Shown here piece by piece: positions 49,728 to 59,786 of a stretch of DNA of 64,000 nt. This DNA comes from Microbacterium phyllosphaerae (GTDB taxonomy: Bacteria; Actinomycetota; Actinomycetes; Actinomycetales; Microbacteriaceae), in the NCBI RefSeq assembly GCF_017876435.1, contig NZ_JAGIOA010000001.1, positions 1,426,001 to 1,490,000 of the forward strand, read 5' to 3'. The notes beneath the pieces are model-generated. The model was not told the origin of the DNA. It saw only the letters and a program-made list of their open reading frames with translations, and made no database searches. The stretch's first letter is position 1, and every line of letters starts with the position of its first letter. The translations under genes were made by a program, and so were the position numbers.

Positions 49728-51269
49728 ATGTCAGCTACGACGCCGATCCATCTGGAACGCCCCGACGGCAAGGGGCTCGCAACCGGTTCGCTGGGGCTGT
49801 GGGGGTCCACGGTCATCGGTCTCGCGTCCACCGCGCCGGTGTACTCGCTCGTCGCCACGCTCGGGTTCGTGGTGCTCGCCGTCGGAGCGCAGGCGCCGAT
49901 CGCGTTCATCATCGCGTTCGTGCCGATGCTGCTGATCGCCTTCGCCTACCGTGAGCTGAACAACGCCGTGCCCGACTGCGGCACGACATTCACCTGGGGC
50001 ACGAAGGCGTTCGGTCCGTGGGTCGGCTGGATGGGCGGCTGGGGCGTGGCCGTCGCCGGCATGGTCGTGCTCGCCAACCTCGCCCAGATCGCGTCGGTGT
50101 ACTTCTGGTCGCTGATCGGGTTCGACCTCGAGAACAACGACTGGCGCATCATCCTCGTCGCGGTTCTCTTCATCGCCTCGATGACGTGGGTGAGCTGGCG
50201 CGGTGTCGAGATCGGCGAGCGCATCCAGAACATCCTGCTCGGCATCCAGTACCTCGCTCTCGCGATCTTCGTGGTGGCGGCGCTCTGGCAGTTCTTCGCC
50301 GGGACGGCGCCGAACCCGACCCCGTTCGACCTCGAGTGGCTGAACCCGTTCGGCTTCACGTCCTGGTCGGGCTTCACCGAGTCGATCCTGCTCGCCCTCT
50401 TCATCTACTGGGGCTGGGACACCTGCCTGGCGCTGAATGAAGAGACCAAAGACCCGAAGCGCATCCCGGGGCGGGCCGCACTGCTGACGACCGTCATCCT
50501 GCTCTTCACCTACGTCGGCGTGACGATCGCCGCCATGATGTACGCCGGCCTCGGCGAGACCGGCACCGGGCTCGGCAACGAGGCGAACGCCGACGACTTC
50601 TTCCTCGCCATCAAGGACGGCCTGCTCGGACCCTTCGGCTGGATGCTGGTCGTCGCCGTGATCATCTCGGCGGTCTCCTCGACCCAGACGACGATCCTCC
50701 CGACGGCGCGCGGCACCCTCGCGATGGGCGTCTACCGTGCTCTGCCCGCGAAGTTCAAGGACGTGCACCCGACCTTCAAGACGCCGTCGTTCTCGACGAT
50801 CGTCATGGGCGTCGTCGCGTCCGCCTACTACGTCGGGATGACCCTGATCAGCGACAACATCCTGCAGGACTCGATCCTGTCGCTCGGGCTCGCGATCGCG
50901 TTCTACTACGCCATCACCGGCTTCGCGTGCGTGTGGTACTTCCGCAAGGACCTCACCACCTCTGCGCGGGACTTCTTCTTCAAGGGGCTCTTCCCGCTCC
51001 TCGGCGGGCTCATGCTCACGGGTGCATTCGTGCAGTCGGCGATCGACATGTGGGACGTCGACTACGGCTACACCGTGCTCTTCGGAATCGGCGGCACCTT
51101 CGTGATCGGCATCGGCTCACTGGCCATCGGCCTGGTGCTGATGTTCGTCTGGTACCTGTTCCCGCGTTCGAAGCGGTTCTTCCGAGGCGAGAGCCTCAAC
51201 CGCGACACGCAGGTCATGGTGCCTGACGAGCCGGGTGACTTCATCCGCTCGATCGACGGCGGCATCTGA
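49728..51269 (+). CDS. APC-superfamily amino acid permease
   Basis: 513 residues, about 12 membrane segments. N-terminal GLATGSLGLWGSTVIGLASTAPVYSLVATLGF matches the first unwound helix of APC transporters, and NNAVPDCGTTFTWGTKAFGPWVGWMGGW the third. LNEETKDPKRIPGRAALLTT is a typical cytoplasmic loop. Substrate unknown; this subgroup often carries amino acids or amines. Confidence 0.9.
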   Translation: MSATTPIHLERPDGKGLATGSLGLWGSTVIGLASTAPVYSLVATLGFVVLAVGAQAPIAFIIAFVPMLLIAFAYRELNNAVPDCGTTFTWGTKAFGPWVGWMGGWGVAVAGMVVLANLAQIASVYFWSLIGFDLENNDWRIILVAVLFIASMTWVSWRGVEIGERIQNILLGIQYLALAIFVVAALWQFFAGTAPNPTPFDLEWLNPFGFTSWSGFTESILLALFIYWGWDTCLALNEETKDPKRIPGRAALLTTVILLFTYVGVTIAAMMYAGLGETGTGLGNEANADDFFLAIKDGLLGPFGWMLVVAVIISAVSSTQTTILPTARGTLAMGVYRALPAKFKDVHPTFKTPSFSTIVMGVVASAYYVGMTLISDNILQDSILSLGLAIAFYYAITGFACVWYFRKDLTTSARDFFFKGLFPLLGGLMLTGAFVQSAIDMWDVDYGYTVLFGIGGTFVIGIGSLAIGLVLMFVWYLFPRSKRFFRGESLNRDTQVMVPDEPGDFIRSIDGGI

Positions 51270-51298
51270 TCGGGATCGGGCGGCGCACGGGTACGCCC

Positions 51299-51304
51299 TA
51301 GGCT
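51299..51304 (+). promoter_or_regulatory. -10 box TAGGCT of truA (leaderless)
   Basis: TAGGCT ends 6 bases before the GTG at 51311. Confidence 0.6.
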
Positions 51305-51310
51305 TTATCC

Positions 51311-52159
51311 GTGCGCATCCGGCTCGACATCGCCTACGACGGCACCCACTTCCGTGGGTGGGCCAAGCAGCCCACCCTGCGCACCGTGCAGGGGACTCTC
51401 GAAGCGGCGCTCGCGCGCATCGTCGGATCCGACGTGCAGTTCGTCGTCGCCGGGCGCACGGATGCGGGCGTGCACGCGCAGGGGCAGGTCGCGCACGTCG
51501 ATCTCGACGACGAGCAGTGGGCACGCATCGAATCTCGGCAGGGCCGCACTCCGCAGGACCCGGCGGCATCCATCGCTCGCCGCATGCGCGGGGTGCTCGG
51601 TGCGTATCCCGATGCGACCGTGACGCGTTCGTCGATCGCCCCTGAAGGATTCGACGCCCGCTTCTCCGCCGTCTGGCGCCGCTACCGCTACCGGCTCGCC
51701 GACGAGGCGTCGGGGTACGACCCGGTCCGCCGACACGACACGACGACGCACCGCGGGGTACTCGACGGCCAAGCGATGGATGCCGCAGCGCGCACGCTCA
51801 TCGGACTCCACGACTTCGCGGCCTACTGCAAGCCGCGCGACGAGGCGACGACGATCAGGACGCTGCTGGACTATCGCTGGTCGCGAGATGCCGAAGGCGT
51901 GCTCGTCGCCGAGGTGAAGGCCGATGCCTTCTGCCACAGCATGGTGCGTGCGCTGGTGGGCGCGTGCGCCGCGGTGGGCGAGGGCCGCCTCGATGTCGAC
52001 GACCTGACCGTGTTGCGCGACGCACTCACGAGGACCAGCGAGTTCAAGGTGCTGGCGGCACGGGGGCTGACGCTCACCCAGGTCGGATACCCCGCCGACG
52101 AGCTGCTCGCGACCCGAGCGGAGCAGACGCGCGCTCGCCGCGACAGCACGAGCGCATGA
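51311..52159 (+). CDS. truA: tRNA pseudouridine synthase A
   Basis: 282 residues. RIRLDIAYDGTHFRGWAKQP starts the fold, GRTDAGVHAQGQVAHVD contains the catalytic Asp, and later FDARFSAVWRRYRYRL and VKADAFCHSMVRALVGACAAVGEG are TruA-specific. Makes pseudouridine at positions 38-40 of tRNA. GTG start from the leaderless box. Coupled to the next gene by a 4-base overlap. Confidence 0.95.
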   Translation: MRIRLDIAYDGTHFRGWAKQPTLRTVQGTLEAALARIVGSDVQFVVAGRTDAGVHAQGQVAHVDLDDEQWARIESRQGRTPQDPAASIARRMRGVLGAYPDATVTRSSIAPEGFDARFSAVWRRYRYRLADEASGYDPVRRHDTTTHRGVLDGQAMDAAARTLIGLHDFAAYCKPRDEATTIRTLLDYRWSRDAEGVLVAEVKADAFCHSMVRALVGACAAVGEGRLDVDDLTVLRDALTRTSEFKVLAARGLTLTQVGYPADELLATRAEQTRARRDSTSA

Positions 52160-53451
52160 ACGCGTCCACGGCGACGATCGTCGAGGTCTCATCGCGTGGA
52201 TGGGCGTTCTGGCGTGCTCTGCTCGACACCTGCGTGGGCCTGATCGCCGGCACGGCTTTCACGTTCGTGGGCATCATCGTGATCGGGATCGTGGGGGAGG
52301 AGGCCCTGTCATCCCTGTACTGGCAGGTCGACCTCGATCCCCTCTTCCGCGCGAGCATGGGGGTGTTCCTCGTCGCCGCCGCCGTGTTGGCGATCGCCGT
52401 GCCCTTCGTCGTGGTCGCCGAGCGCTTCGCGGCACTCCGCGCGGTCGAGGCGGCCGCGCAACGGAATCCGGATGCCGTGCCGCAGCGAACCCTGAGACTC
52501 GAACTCCAGAACGCGCCGGCCGACCTGCTGCAGACGACGGGTGCGGTTCTGTTCTGGTGCCTGGCGGGGCTCGGCGGACTCTTCGCGTTGGGGGTGTTCT
52601 TCACCGAGGACCTTCGCGAGGATGCGGTGAGCTGGGTCGCGCTCCTCGTGATCGCCGTGCTGGCCTCCGGAGCCGAGGCGGTGCGGCGACTCGGCCGACG
52701 AATGGTCGAGCGCGACGCCGCTCGTGTGGGTGAGCTGTGGACCCGGTGGAAGCGGCTCGTGCCGCGAGCGCAGAGAGCAGATGCGGATCGGCGGGAGGCC
52801 GCGATGCGCGCTGTCGTGCCCCGCTGGCTCTCGGTTCCGACCGCGCGAACCATCGCTCGGATCGCGAACGTGCTGCTGACCGCGACGCTCGTCTCGCTCG
52901 CGGCGTTCATGCTCTCGGTCTTCATGCGCCAGCAGTGCCGCACCTGTGATCCGGTCTACTGGAACGAGCCGATCGAGAACGGCATCGATGTGCTGAGCCT
53001 GAGCAGCGGGGCTGCGATCGCGATCTGTGCCGTGCTCGGCATCCTCGCCTGGACCGGCGGCATCGTGCTGCAGTTCCGGAGGGAGCGCGCACTGACGCGG
53101 TGGGTGTCGGACGGCATGCCTCGCCGCGTCGACGTGACTCTGGTAGATCCTCTGCTCTCGGGCAACCGGTCGATGGTGCGCCTGCAGATGGGTCTGTCGG
53201 CCGCGGGCGCCGGTGCGGCGGTGGTGGGCACCGGGTCGCTCTGGGCGGAGTGGGTGGCCATGGACGCGCGGGCGGTGCTCCTCGCCGCCGTCGTGCTGAT
53301 CGCCCTCGGTTTCGTCGTCGGTTGGGCGGATGCTCCACGCAGTCGCACAGAGCGACAGCTCGCGAGGGACACGCTGTTCCCGGGCGATGTCGGGCCCATC
53401 GGCGACGAGATGAGCACGGGCGCACGGAAGCGCCGCCGCCGACGACGCTGA
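52156..53451 (+). CDS. Multi-pass membrane protein of unknown function
   Basis: 431 residues with about eight hydrophobic segments in pairs (about 25-45, 65-90, 125-145, 160-175, 240-260, 285-305, 345-365, 370-390). A loop holds RQQCRTCDPVYWNEP, a CxxC pair. The tail is strongly basic. Translationally coupled to truA (ATGA), yet nothing suggests a tRNA role. No family recognised. Confidence 0.8.
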   Translation: MNASTATIVEVSSRGWAFWRALLDTCVGLIAGTAFTFVGIIVIGIVGEEALSSLYWQVDLDPLFRASMGVFLVAAAVLAIAVPFVVVAERFAALRAVEAAAQRNPDAVPQRTLRLELQNAPADLLQTTGAVLFWCLAGLGGLFALGVFFTEDLREDAVSWVALLVIAVLASGAEAVRRLGRRMVERDAARVGELWTRWKRLVPRAQRADADRREAAMRAVVPRWLSVPTARTIARIANVLLTATLVSLAAFMLSVFMRQQCRTCDPVYWNEPIENGIDVLSLSSGAAIAICAVLGILAWTGGIVLQFRRERALTRWVSDGMPRRVDVTLVDPLLSGNRSMVRLQMGLSAAGAGAAVVGTGSLWAEWVAMDARAVLLAAVVLIALGFVVGWADAPRSRTERQLARDTLFPGDVGPIGDEMSTGARKRRRRRR

Positions 53452-53457
53452 CCCATT

Positions 53458-53487
53458 CGTGGCCGCCTTCCCCCGAAGGCGGCCACG
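53458..53487 (+). terminator. Terminator after the truA operon
   Basis: Perfect 13-bp stem CGTGGCCGCCTTC / GAAGGCGGCCACG with a CCCC loop, 7 bases after the stop. Confidence 0.75.
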
Positions 53488-53568
53488 ATGCGGGAGTGCC
53501 GCCACGACGGGCCCCAGACCGACGCGGTGGTGACGATCCACAGGCCGAGGGGAGGCGCTGCTGGATCG

Positions 53569-53574
53569 TATGCT
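53569..53574 (+). promoter_or_regulatory. -10 box TATGCT of the HTH gene
   Basis: TATGCT is followed by a leader of about 33 bases with GGGGGAA before the GTG at 53615. Confidence 0.4.
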
Positions 53575-53614
53575 GATATTACGGAGGGCAGGTTCACACT
53601 GCGGCGGGGGAACT

Positions 53615-54508
53615 GTGACGGAGCGGATCGATGAGCAGGGCGGCGCGTTCGCCGCGGCGCTCCGTGCGGCGATCTCCGAACGGGGCGTCACCCTCGCGCG
53701 GCTGCGGAGCCAGCTGATCGACGACGGCAACCCGGTGTCCATGGCGACGCTGAGCTACTGGCGCTCCGGCGATCGGCAGCCGGAAGGGCCGCAGTCGCTG
53801 AGTGTCGTCGACGGCATAGAGGATCGCCTCGGTCTGCATCGCGGGCATCTGGGCGGTCTGCTCCGGGCGTCGGCTCGACTGGGCACCGTGGCGCCGCCGC
53901 GGCTGCCCTTCGACGAGGAGCGGGAGCAGCGGGAGACCGAGGAGACGCTGCGGGAGCTGCGCGCGGCCCCGCAGGATGCGCTTCGCGATCTCTCCACGCA
54001 CGTGACCGTGTCGGTCGGGGCCGCGGGATCCGTCGAGAAAATCATCATGCGCTCCCTCGTGCAGTCGACGAAGGGGACGATCTCCGAGCTGCCGCTCATC
54101 GACGTCGCTCCGATCGAGACCGATGCGATGTCGGTGATCTCCGATGTCGTCGGCGGGCATGTCGACCGCGCGTACCAGCATCCGGGCCGTCTGCTGTCGG
54201 GAGTCGTGATCGCGCTCGACGAGCCGATCGAGACCGGTGCGACGACGCTGTTCGAGTTCACCGAGACCTTCCCCGCCGGATACCCGCCGAGGCAGTCCGC
54301 GTGGCACGCCACGTCTCGGCCGGCGCGCGAGGCGCTCATCTGGGTGCGATTCCATCCCGACGCCCTGCCGAGCTGGTGCGAGGAGTACATCGAGACCGAC
54401 GACGAGTACGTGTCGTCGATGCGCTCCGTGCGAGGCGGCTCCGTCCATCTCGCGCGACACGGTTTCGGTCCTGGGGTCATCGGGATCCGCTGGGGGTACG
54501 ACGAGTGA
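53615..54508 (+). CDS. Helix-turn-helix protein with unknown beta-rich C-terminus
   Basis: 297 residues. The first 75 residues form an XRE-like helix-turn-helix (AAISERGVTLARLRSQLIDDGNPVSMATLSYWRSGDRQPEG...VVDGIEDRLGLHRGHLGGLL). A charged linker follows, then about 170 residues predicted mostly beta (LLSGVVIALDEPIETGATTLFEFTETFPAGYPP...REALIWVRFHPDALPSW) that I cannot assign. No signal peptide or membrane segment. May be a DNA-binding sensor; alone in its transcript. Confidence 0.75.
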   Translation: MTERIDEQGGAFAAALRAAISERGVTLARLRSQLIDDGNPVSMATLSYWRSGDRQPEGPQSLSVVDGIEDRLGLHRGHLGGLLRASARLGTVAPPRLPFDEEREQRETEETLRELRAAPQDALRDLSTHVTVSVGAAGSVEKIIMRSLVQSTKGTISELPLIDVAPIETDAMSVISDVVGGHVDRAYQHPGRLLSGVVIALDEPIETGATTLFEFTETFPAGYPPRQSAWHATSRPAREALIWVRFHPDALPSWCEEYIETDDEYVSSMRSVRGGSVHLARHGFGPGVIGIRWGYDE

Positions 54509-54587
54509 GCCGCCGCTGCGGCGCGTTCACCGGACGGACGGACGATTGCCACCGGAATCCAAGGCTGACGCACTACCGTGAGGTGGA

Positions 54588-55256
54588 ATGAAGGTCATCT
54601 CGTACAACCTGCAGAAGCACCGAGCAGCGGGGGAGCTCTCGGTGCTCGCCTCCGAGCACGATCCCGACATCCTGTGCCTCCAGGAGTGCGATGTCGCCGA
54701 CCTGCCCGAGACCATCGGCGACCTCACGCTCGCGGATGCGACGCAGGGCAACCGGCTGGGACTCGCGATGTTCTATCGGGCGAGCGAGTTCCATCTGCAG
54801 GGGATCCGCACGATCGAACTGAAGAAGTCGCTCCACGACCGCATCGCCAAGCCCGCCCATGAGCGTGTGCTGGGTGCGAGACTCCACGACATCGACGCGG
54901 GGCGGGACTTCATCGCGGCGTCGTTCCACGCGGCGCCCCTGACAGCGCTGAACTCGCTGCGTCGCCATCAGATCCGGGCGGCGCTCACCGAGCTCGCGAC
55001 GCTCGGCGAAGGGTTGCCCCAGCTGATGGTGGGCGACTACAACTACCCGGTCTTCAAGGAGAACCTGGGCAAGACCGTGCGCGAGCACGGCTACGCGCTC
55101 ACGATGAGCGACGATCACACCTACACGCGGTACCGCGTGTTCCGCGGTCACTACGACTTCGCCACATCGGTGGGTTTCGAGATCCAGCGGGTCACGACCC
55201 TTCCCCAGGGGCTCAGCGATCACCGGCCGATCCTGGTGACGACCCGGTTCGACTGA
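54588..55256 (+). CDS. Endonuclease/exonuclease/phosphatase family protein
   Basis: 222 residues. Conserved EEP residues are visible: Asn/Glu in VISYNLQKH and ILCLQECD, the GDYNYPV Asp-Asn pair and the C-terminal SDHRPILV with catalytic His. Could be a DNA repair nuclease or a phosphodiesterase. A TACCGT box ends 8 bases before the ATG. Confidence 0.85.
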   Translation: MKVISYNLQKHRAAGELSVLASEHDPDILCLQECDVADLPETIGDLTLADATQGNRLGLAMFYRASEFHLQGIRTIELKKSLHDRIAKPAHERVLGARLHDIDAGRDFIAASFHAAPLTALNSLRRHQIRAALTELATLGEGLPQLMVGDYNYPVFKENLGKTVREHGYALTMSDDHTYTRYRVFRGHYDFATSVGFEIQRVTTLPQGLSDHRPILVTTRFD

Positions 55257-55275
55257 CCCGCGGCCGCCGCCCGGT

Positions 55276-55304
55276 TTGGGAGAACGACCGGAATGGCGTA
55301 GGCT
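55276..55304 (+). promoter_or_regulatory. Promoter of rplM-rpsI
   Basis: TTGGGA (55276-55281) and TAGGCT (55299-55304) with a 17-base spacer. A leader of about 125 bases follows, with a small hairpin ACTCG-ACTGC-CGAGT. A leader of this length could serve L13 autoregulation, but no known L13 leader motif is recognised. Confidence 0.6.
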
Positions 55305-55435
55305 GTCTCTTTGGTACTCGACTGCCGAGTGCCGCGAACGTGAGCCCTCCACTGGCGTGTTCCTCCCTCTAGGGAAGAACCACCCCGGAGTGGGATTCAC
55401 GAACTTCTCCGTTCGAACAAGAAAGCAGCACTATC

Positions 55436-55882
55436 GTGACGCGCACTTACACTCCGAAGGCCGGCGAGGTCCAGCGTGACTGGGTCGTCATCGACGCCAC
55501 TGACGTCGTTCTCGGCCGCCTGGCTTCGCACGCCGCTACGCTCCTGCGTGGCAAGCACAAGCCCACCTTCGCAAACCACATCGACTCGGGTGACTTCGTC
55601 ATCATCGTGAACGCCGACAAGGTCGCGCTCACCGGTCAGAAGCTCCAGAAGAAGCTGGCTTACCGCCACTCGGGTTACCCGGGCGGCCTGAAGTCGGTCA
55701 CCTACGCCGAGCTCATGGAGAAGAACCCGGTCCGCGCTGTGGAGAAGGCCATCCGTGGCATGCTCCCCAAGAACAGCATCGGCCGTCAGCAGCTGTCGAA
55801 GCTCAAGGTCTACGTCGGTGCAGAGCACCCGCACGCGGCTCAGCAGCCGAAGACGTACACCCTCGACCAGGTCGCCCAGTAA
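55436..55882 (+). CDS. rplM: 50S ribosomal protein L13
   Basis: 148 residues, usual length. [45 protein letters not shown] and the [15 protein letters not shown] and [37 protein letters not shown] blocks are diagnostic. GTG start. rpsI follows 27 bases downstream. Confidence 0.98.
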   Translation: MTRTYTPKAGEVQRDWVVIDATDVVLGRLASHAATLLRGKHKPTFANHIDSGDFVIIVNADKVALTGQKLQKKLAYRHSGYPGGLKSVTYAELMEKNPVRAVEKAIRGMLPKNSIGRQQLSKLKVYVGAEHPHAAQQPKTYTLDQVAQ

Positions 55883-55909
55883 GCGCCGTAAAGACTTAAG
55901 GACATACTC

Positions 55910-56395
55910 GTGGCTGACATCCAGGACACCACCGAAAACCCCCAGAACTTCTCGACGTCGACTCCCGAGACCGACGCAGTCGAGGCGGCTCCCCGCCCCG
56001 TGCTGAGCGTCCCGGGTGCCGCTGTCGGCCGTCGCAAGCAGGCCATCGCCCGCGTGCGTCTCGTCCCCGGCTCGGGAACGATCACGGTCAACGGCCGCAC
56101 GCTCGAGGACTACTTCCCGAACAAGCTGCACCAGCAGCTGATCAACGACCCGTTCACGATCCTCAACCTCGCCGGCGGCTACGACGTCATCGCGCGCATC
56201 TCGGGTGGTGGCCCCTCGGGCCAGGCCGGTGCACTGCGCCTCGGCATCGCTCGTTCGCTCAACGGCATCGACGAGGAGAACAACCGTCCGACCCTGAAGA
56301 AGGCCGGCTTCCTCTCGCGCGACGCTCGCGTGAAGGAGCGCAAGAAGGCTGGACTCAAGAAGGCCCGTAAGGCGCCTCAGTACTCGAAGCGTTAA
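55910..56395 (+). CDS. rpsI: 30S ribosomal protein S9
   Basis: 161 residues. A 35-residue acidic N-terminal extension, common in actinobacteria, precedes the S9 core ([25 protein letters not shown] ... [19 protein letters not shown]) and the basic tail ending SKR that reaches the ribosomal P site. GTG start behind AAGGA. Confidence 0.98.
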   Translation: MADIQDTTENPQNFSTSTPETDAVEAAPRPVLSVPGAAVGRRKQAIARVRLVPGSGTITVNGRTLEDYFPNKLHQQLINDPFTILNLAGGYDVIARISGGGPSGQAGALRLGIARSLNGIDEENNRPTLKKAGFLSRDARVKERKKAGLKKARKAPQYSKR

Positions 56396-56409
56396 GGTCC
56401 GCTGCTCCG

Positions 56410-57768
56410 ATGCCGATCTTTGGCACGGACGGCGTGCGAGGGCTTGCCAATGGCATCCTCACCGCCGACCTCGCGCTCACCCTGGCCCAGGCGACTGCTG
56501 TCGTCCTGGGCCAGGGCCGTACTGCGGAGGCTCGCAAAGCCGAAGGCAAGCGACTCACCGCGGTGGTGGCCCGCGACCCTCGGGTCTCCGGTCACTTCCT
56601 CACCGCTGCCGTCTCCGCAGGGCTCGCATCCTCCGGAGTCGACGTGCTCGAGGCAGGGGTCATCCCGACGCCGGCGCTCGCGTTCCTCGTCGCCGATCGT
56701 GACGCCGACTTCGGCGTCATGATCTCGGCGTCGCACAACGCCGCACCCGACAACGGGATCAAGATCTTCGCGCGTGGCGGCGTCAAGCTGCCAGACGTCG
56801 TCGAGCAGCGCATCGAAGAGGCGATGGCGGGCGAGAAGCTCCGCCCCACCGGCGCGGGCGTGGGCAGGATCATCCGGTTCTCCGACGCTGAGGACCGCTA
56901 TGTCGTGCACCTCCTCGGCTCGCTCCCGAACCGCCTGAACGGCCTCAAGGTCGTCCTCGACTGCGCGCACGGCGCGGCCTCCGGAGTCTCACCCGAGACG
57001 TTCCGCGACGCCGGTGCCGACGTGACCGTCATCGGTGCCGATCCCGACGGATGGAACATTAACGACGGCGTCGGATCGACGCACCTCGACCAGCTCGCCG
57101 AGACTGTCGTGCGCCTCGGCGCCGACATCGGCATCGCCCACGACGGTGACGCCGATCGGTGCCTCGCGGTCGATGCGCAGGGCAAGGTCATCGACGGTGA
57201 CCAGATCATGGCCATCATCGCGGTCTCCATGAAGGAGCGCGGTCATCTGACCGACGACACCCTCGTCGCCACCGTGATGAGCAACCTCGGCCTGCACGTC
57301 GCGATGCGCGAGCACGGCATCACCGTCAGGCAGACCGCGGTCGGCGACCGGTATGTCCTCGAGGACATGAACGCGGGTGGCTACGCCCTCGGTGGCGAGC
57401 AGTCCGGGCATGTGATCATGAGCGAGTACGCGACAACGGGCGACGGCCTTCTCACGGGTCTCCACCTCGTCGCCGAGATGGCTCGTCAGAACAAGACGAT
57501 CGCCGAGCTCGCGAGCGTCATGACGGTGTACCCGCAGGTGCTCATCAACGTCCGCGACGTCGACAAGGACGCCGTCGACGGCGACCCGGTCGTCCAGGCG
57601 GCCGTCGCCGAGGTCGTGGCCGAGCTGGGCGACACCGGCCGCGTGCTCCTGCGCAAGTCCGGCACGGAGCCGCTCGTACGCGTCATGGTCGAGGCGGCAG
57701 ACGCCGACTCCGCCCAGGCCTACGCCGATCGTCTGGTCGACGTGGTGCGCGAGCGCCTCGCTCTCTGA
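56410..57768 (+). CDS. glmM: Phosphoglucosamine mutase
   Basis: 452 residues. N-terminus [13 protein letters not shown]; active-site phosphoserine Ser108 in [15 protein letters not shown]; metal loop [10 protein letters not shown]; sugar loop [11 protein letters not shown]; phosphate loop [15 protein letters not shown]. Converts glucosamine-6-P to glucosamine-1-P for UDP-GlcNAc. Placed 14 bases after rpsI; glmS lies 2 kb downstream. Confidence 0.97.
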   Translation: MPIFGTDGVRGLANGILTADLALTLAQATAVVLGQGRTAEARKAEGKRLTAVVARDPRVSGHFLTAAVSAGLASSGVDVLEAGVIPTPALAFLVADRDADFGVMISASHNAAPDNGIKIFARGGVKLPDVVEQRIEEAMAGEKLRPTGAGVGRIIRFSDAEDRYVVHLLGSLPNRLNGLKVVLDCAHGAASGVSPETFRDAGADVTVIGADPDGWNINDGVGSTHLDQLAETVVRLGADIGIAHDGDADRCLAVDAQGKVIDGDQIMAIIAVSMKERGHLTDDTLVATVMSNLGLHVAMREHGITVRQTAVGDRYVLEDMNAGGYALGGEQSGHVIMSEYATTGDGLLTGLHLVAEMARQNKTIAELASVMTVYPQVLINVRDVDKDAVDGDPVVQAAVAEVVAELGDTGRVLLRKSGTEPLVRVMVEAADADSAQAYADRLVDVVRERLAL

Positions 57769-57786
57769 ACCACCTGAACCACGGCT

Positions 57787-57828
57787 CGCGCCGCGCGGCA
57801 CCGTCTTCTCGGTCAGCCGCGCGGCGCG
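57787..57828. terminator. Strong hairpin between glmM and ppx
   Basis: Perfect 13-bp stem CGCGCCGCGCGGC / GCCGCGCGGCGCG with an inner ACCG / CGGT helix. It overlaps the last codons and stop of the minus-strand ppx gene and follows glmM, so it can end both transcripts. Confidence 0.75.
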
Positions 57829-58748
57829 TTCCCGTCGAACTGCTCGATGTATCGCAGCAGCACGCCCTCGCGCAGCGCCCAGGGCGACACCTCGAGCTCG
57901 TCGACGTCGAGCGCGGTCATGGCGGTGTGCAGCGAGACCGCTGCGGCGACGATCTGGAACGTGCGATCGGCCGTGATTCCGGGAAGCTCCTGTCGCGCCG
58001 ATGCGGGCAGGCGCGCGAGTCGCGGGATCCACGAGCCGAGTGACGCACGTGGCAGCACCATGCGCTGGATGCCCGACCAGCCGGGCACGGGATAGCCGGC
58101 GAGCTTGGCCAACGAGCGGATGGCCTTCGATGAGCCGACCACGTGGTCGGGCGAAGGAAGAGCGGTGAAGCGGGGGAGCACCTCGGCGAGCGTCGCGCTC
58201 GCATGATCGCGGAGCCGCTCGACGTCGTCTTCGCCCGGCGGGTCGTTCGGCAGGAACTGCACGGTCATGCGTCCGGCACCGAGCGGGACGGATGCCGCAG
58301 CATCCGGCAGCTCGTCGCCACCCGCCGCGACCTCGAGGGATCCACCACCGATGTCGAGCAACAGGAGCTGGCCCGCGGACCAGCCGAACCAGCGCCGCAC
58401 GGCGAGGAACGTCAGTTCGGCCTCGGTCTCGCCGTCGAGCACCTGGAGCGGCTGACCGAGCGCCGCCTCGATCCGAGCGATCACCTCGGCAGCGTCCCGC
58501 ACAGCGCTCGTGGCGGTGGCGAGGAGTTCGTCGACCTTCTCGGACTCGGCGACCTCTCGTGCCCGGCGAACGGCCGTTTCGAGGGCGACCACGCCCTCCT
58601 CCGAGATGGATCCGTCGTCCACGAGGTACCGCATCAGCCGCAGAACCGTGCGGTCGCTGGTCGTCGCCAGAGGTCGGCCGCCGGGTCGAACGTCGGCGGC
58701 GAGCATATGGACGGTGTTCGAACCGATGTCGAGGACTCCCAGGCGCAC
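57813..58748 (-). CDS. ppx: Exopolyphosphatase (Ppx/GppA family)
   Basis: 311 residues. N-terminal LGVLDIGSNTVHMLAADV (phosphate loop of the actin-like ATPase fold), GxGS-type LLLDIGGGSLEVAAGG, and the GSSKAIRSLAKLAG region. The short size (no C-terminal HD domain) is typical of actinobacterial Ppx1. Degrades polyphosphate or pppGpp. GTG start fixed by a TAGTCT box. Confidence 0.88.
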   Translation of the reverse strand: MRLGVLDIGSNTVHMLAADVRPGGRPLATTSDRTVLRLMRYLVDDGSISEEGVVALETAVRRAREVAESEKVDELLATATSAVRDAAEVIARIEAALGQPLQVLDGETEAELTFLAVRRWFGWSAGQLLLLDIGGGSLEVAAGGDELPDAAASVPLGAGRMTVQFLPNDPPGEDDVERLRDHASATLAEVLPRFTALPSPDHVVGSSKAIRSLAKLAGYPVPGWSGIQRMVLPRASLGSWIPRLARLPASARQELPGITADRTFQIVAAAVSLHTAMTALDVDELEVSPWALREGVLLRYIEQFDGNAPRG

Positions 58749-58754
58749 GGATAG

Positions 58755-58760
58755 AGACTA
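58755..58760 (-). promoter_or_regulatory. -10 box TAGTCT of ppx (leaderless)
   Basis: On the minus strand TAGTCT ends 6 bases before the GTG at 58748. Confidence 0.6.
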
Positions 58761-58772
58761 CTCGCGCGCCGT

Positions 58773-58778
58773 TACGAT
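58773..58778 (+). promoter_or_regulatory. -10 box TACGAT of coaA (leaderless)
   Basis: TACGAT ends 6 bases before the GTG at 58785. It faces the ppx promoter, with only 36 bases between the two starts. Confidence 0.55.
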
Positions 58779-58784
58779 GTATGC

Positions 58785-59729
58785 GTGACCACCGCCGATC
58801 CCACGCTGCCGCTGTCTCCGTACCGAGAGATCGGTCGCGACGAATGGGCGCGACTGGCAGCCGGCCTCGATCAGCCGCTCACCGAGACCGAGGTCGTCGA
58901 GCTTCGCGGCATCGGAGACCGACTCGACCTCACCGAGGTGCGTGAGGTGTACCTGCCTCTCAGTCGTCTGCTCAGCCTGTACGCGACGGCGACCAAGCGC
59001 CTCGGGGCCGCCACGAGCTCGTTCCTCCAGGAGGACGACACCACGACGCCGTTCGTCGTCGGGGTCGCAGGCTCGGTCGCCGTCGGCAAGTCGACCATCG
59101 CCCGTCTGCTGCGGGAGCTGATGAGCCGCTGGCCCGGCACTCCGCGCGTCGAGCTCGTCACGACCGACGGGTTCCTGCATTCGAACGCGGAGCTCGAGCG
59201 CCGGGGGCTGATGGACCGGAAGGGGTTCCCCGAGTCCTACGACCGTCGCGCGCTGCTCGAGTTCCTCACCGAGGTGAAGAGCGGTGCGCCCGAGGTGCGG
59301 GCCCCCTTCTACTCGCACATGCGGTACGACATCGTCCCCGACGCGCACGTGGTGGTGCGGCGGCCGGACGTCGTCATCGTCGAGGGACTGAACGTCCTCC
59401 AGCCGCCGCCCGCGCCCAACGACGTCGCGGTGAGCGACCTCTTCGACTTCTCGATCTTCGTCGACGCCGACACCGCGCACATCGAGAAGTGGTACGTCGA
59501 TCGGTTCCTCGCCCTGCGTGAGGGGGCATTCTCGAATCCCTCCTCGTACTTCAATGTGTTCGCGCATCTCACCGACCAGGAGGCGATCACTACGGCGCTC
59601 GGCTACTGGAACGAGATCAACATGCCGAACCTGGTCGAGAACGTGATGCCGACCAAGCATCGGGCACGACTCGTGCTCAACAAGGGCGTCGATCACAGCG
59701 TCGAGAGTGTGCTGCTGCGCAAGCTCTGA
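58785..59729 (+). CDS. coaA: Type I pantothenate kinase
   Basis: 314 residues. Walker [59 protein letters not shown] and [23 protein letters not shown] are diagnostic of CoaA. First step of CoA synthesis. GTG start, divergent from ppx. Confidence 0.96.
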   Translation: MTTADPTLPLSPYREIGRDEWARLAAGLDQPLTETEVVELRGIGDRLDLTEVREVYLPLSRLLSLYATATKRLGAATSSFLQEDDTTTPFVVGVAGSVAVGKSTIARLLRELMSRWPGTPRVELVTTDGFLHSNAELERRGLMDRKGFPESYDRRALLEFLTEVKSGAPEVRAPFYSHMRYDIVPDAHVVVRRPDVVIVEGLNVLQPPPAPNDVAVSDLFDFSIFVDADTAHIEKWYVDRFLALREGAFSNPSSYFNVFAHLTDQEAITTALGYWNEINMPNLVENVMPTKHRARLVLNKGVDHSVESVLLRKL

Positions 59730-59773
59730 CGGGCGCGGCGAGTTCGTTCGGAACCTTCGCAAAATGCCCGGCT

Positions 59774-59779
59774 TATCCT
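59774..59779 (+). promoter_or_regulatory. -10 box TATCCT of glmS (leaderless)
   Basis: TATCCT ends 7 bases before the ATG at 59787. Confidence 0.55.
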
Positions 59780-59786
59780 TGACCAC

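Noticed and set aside
55305..55435. Known L13 leader RNA motif before rplM
   Set aside because: There is a long leader and a small hairpin, but the described L13 leader consensus could not be recognised by eye.
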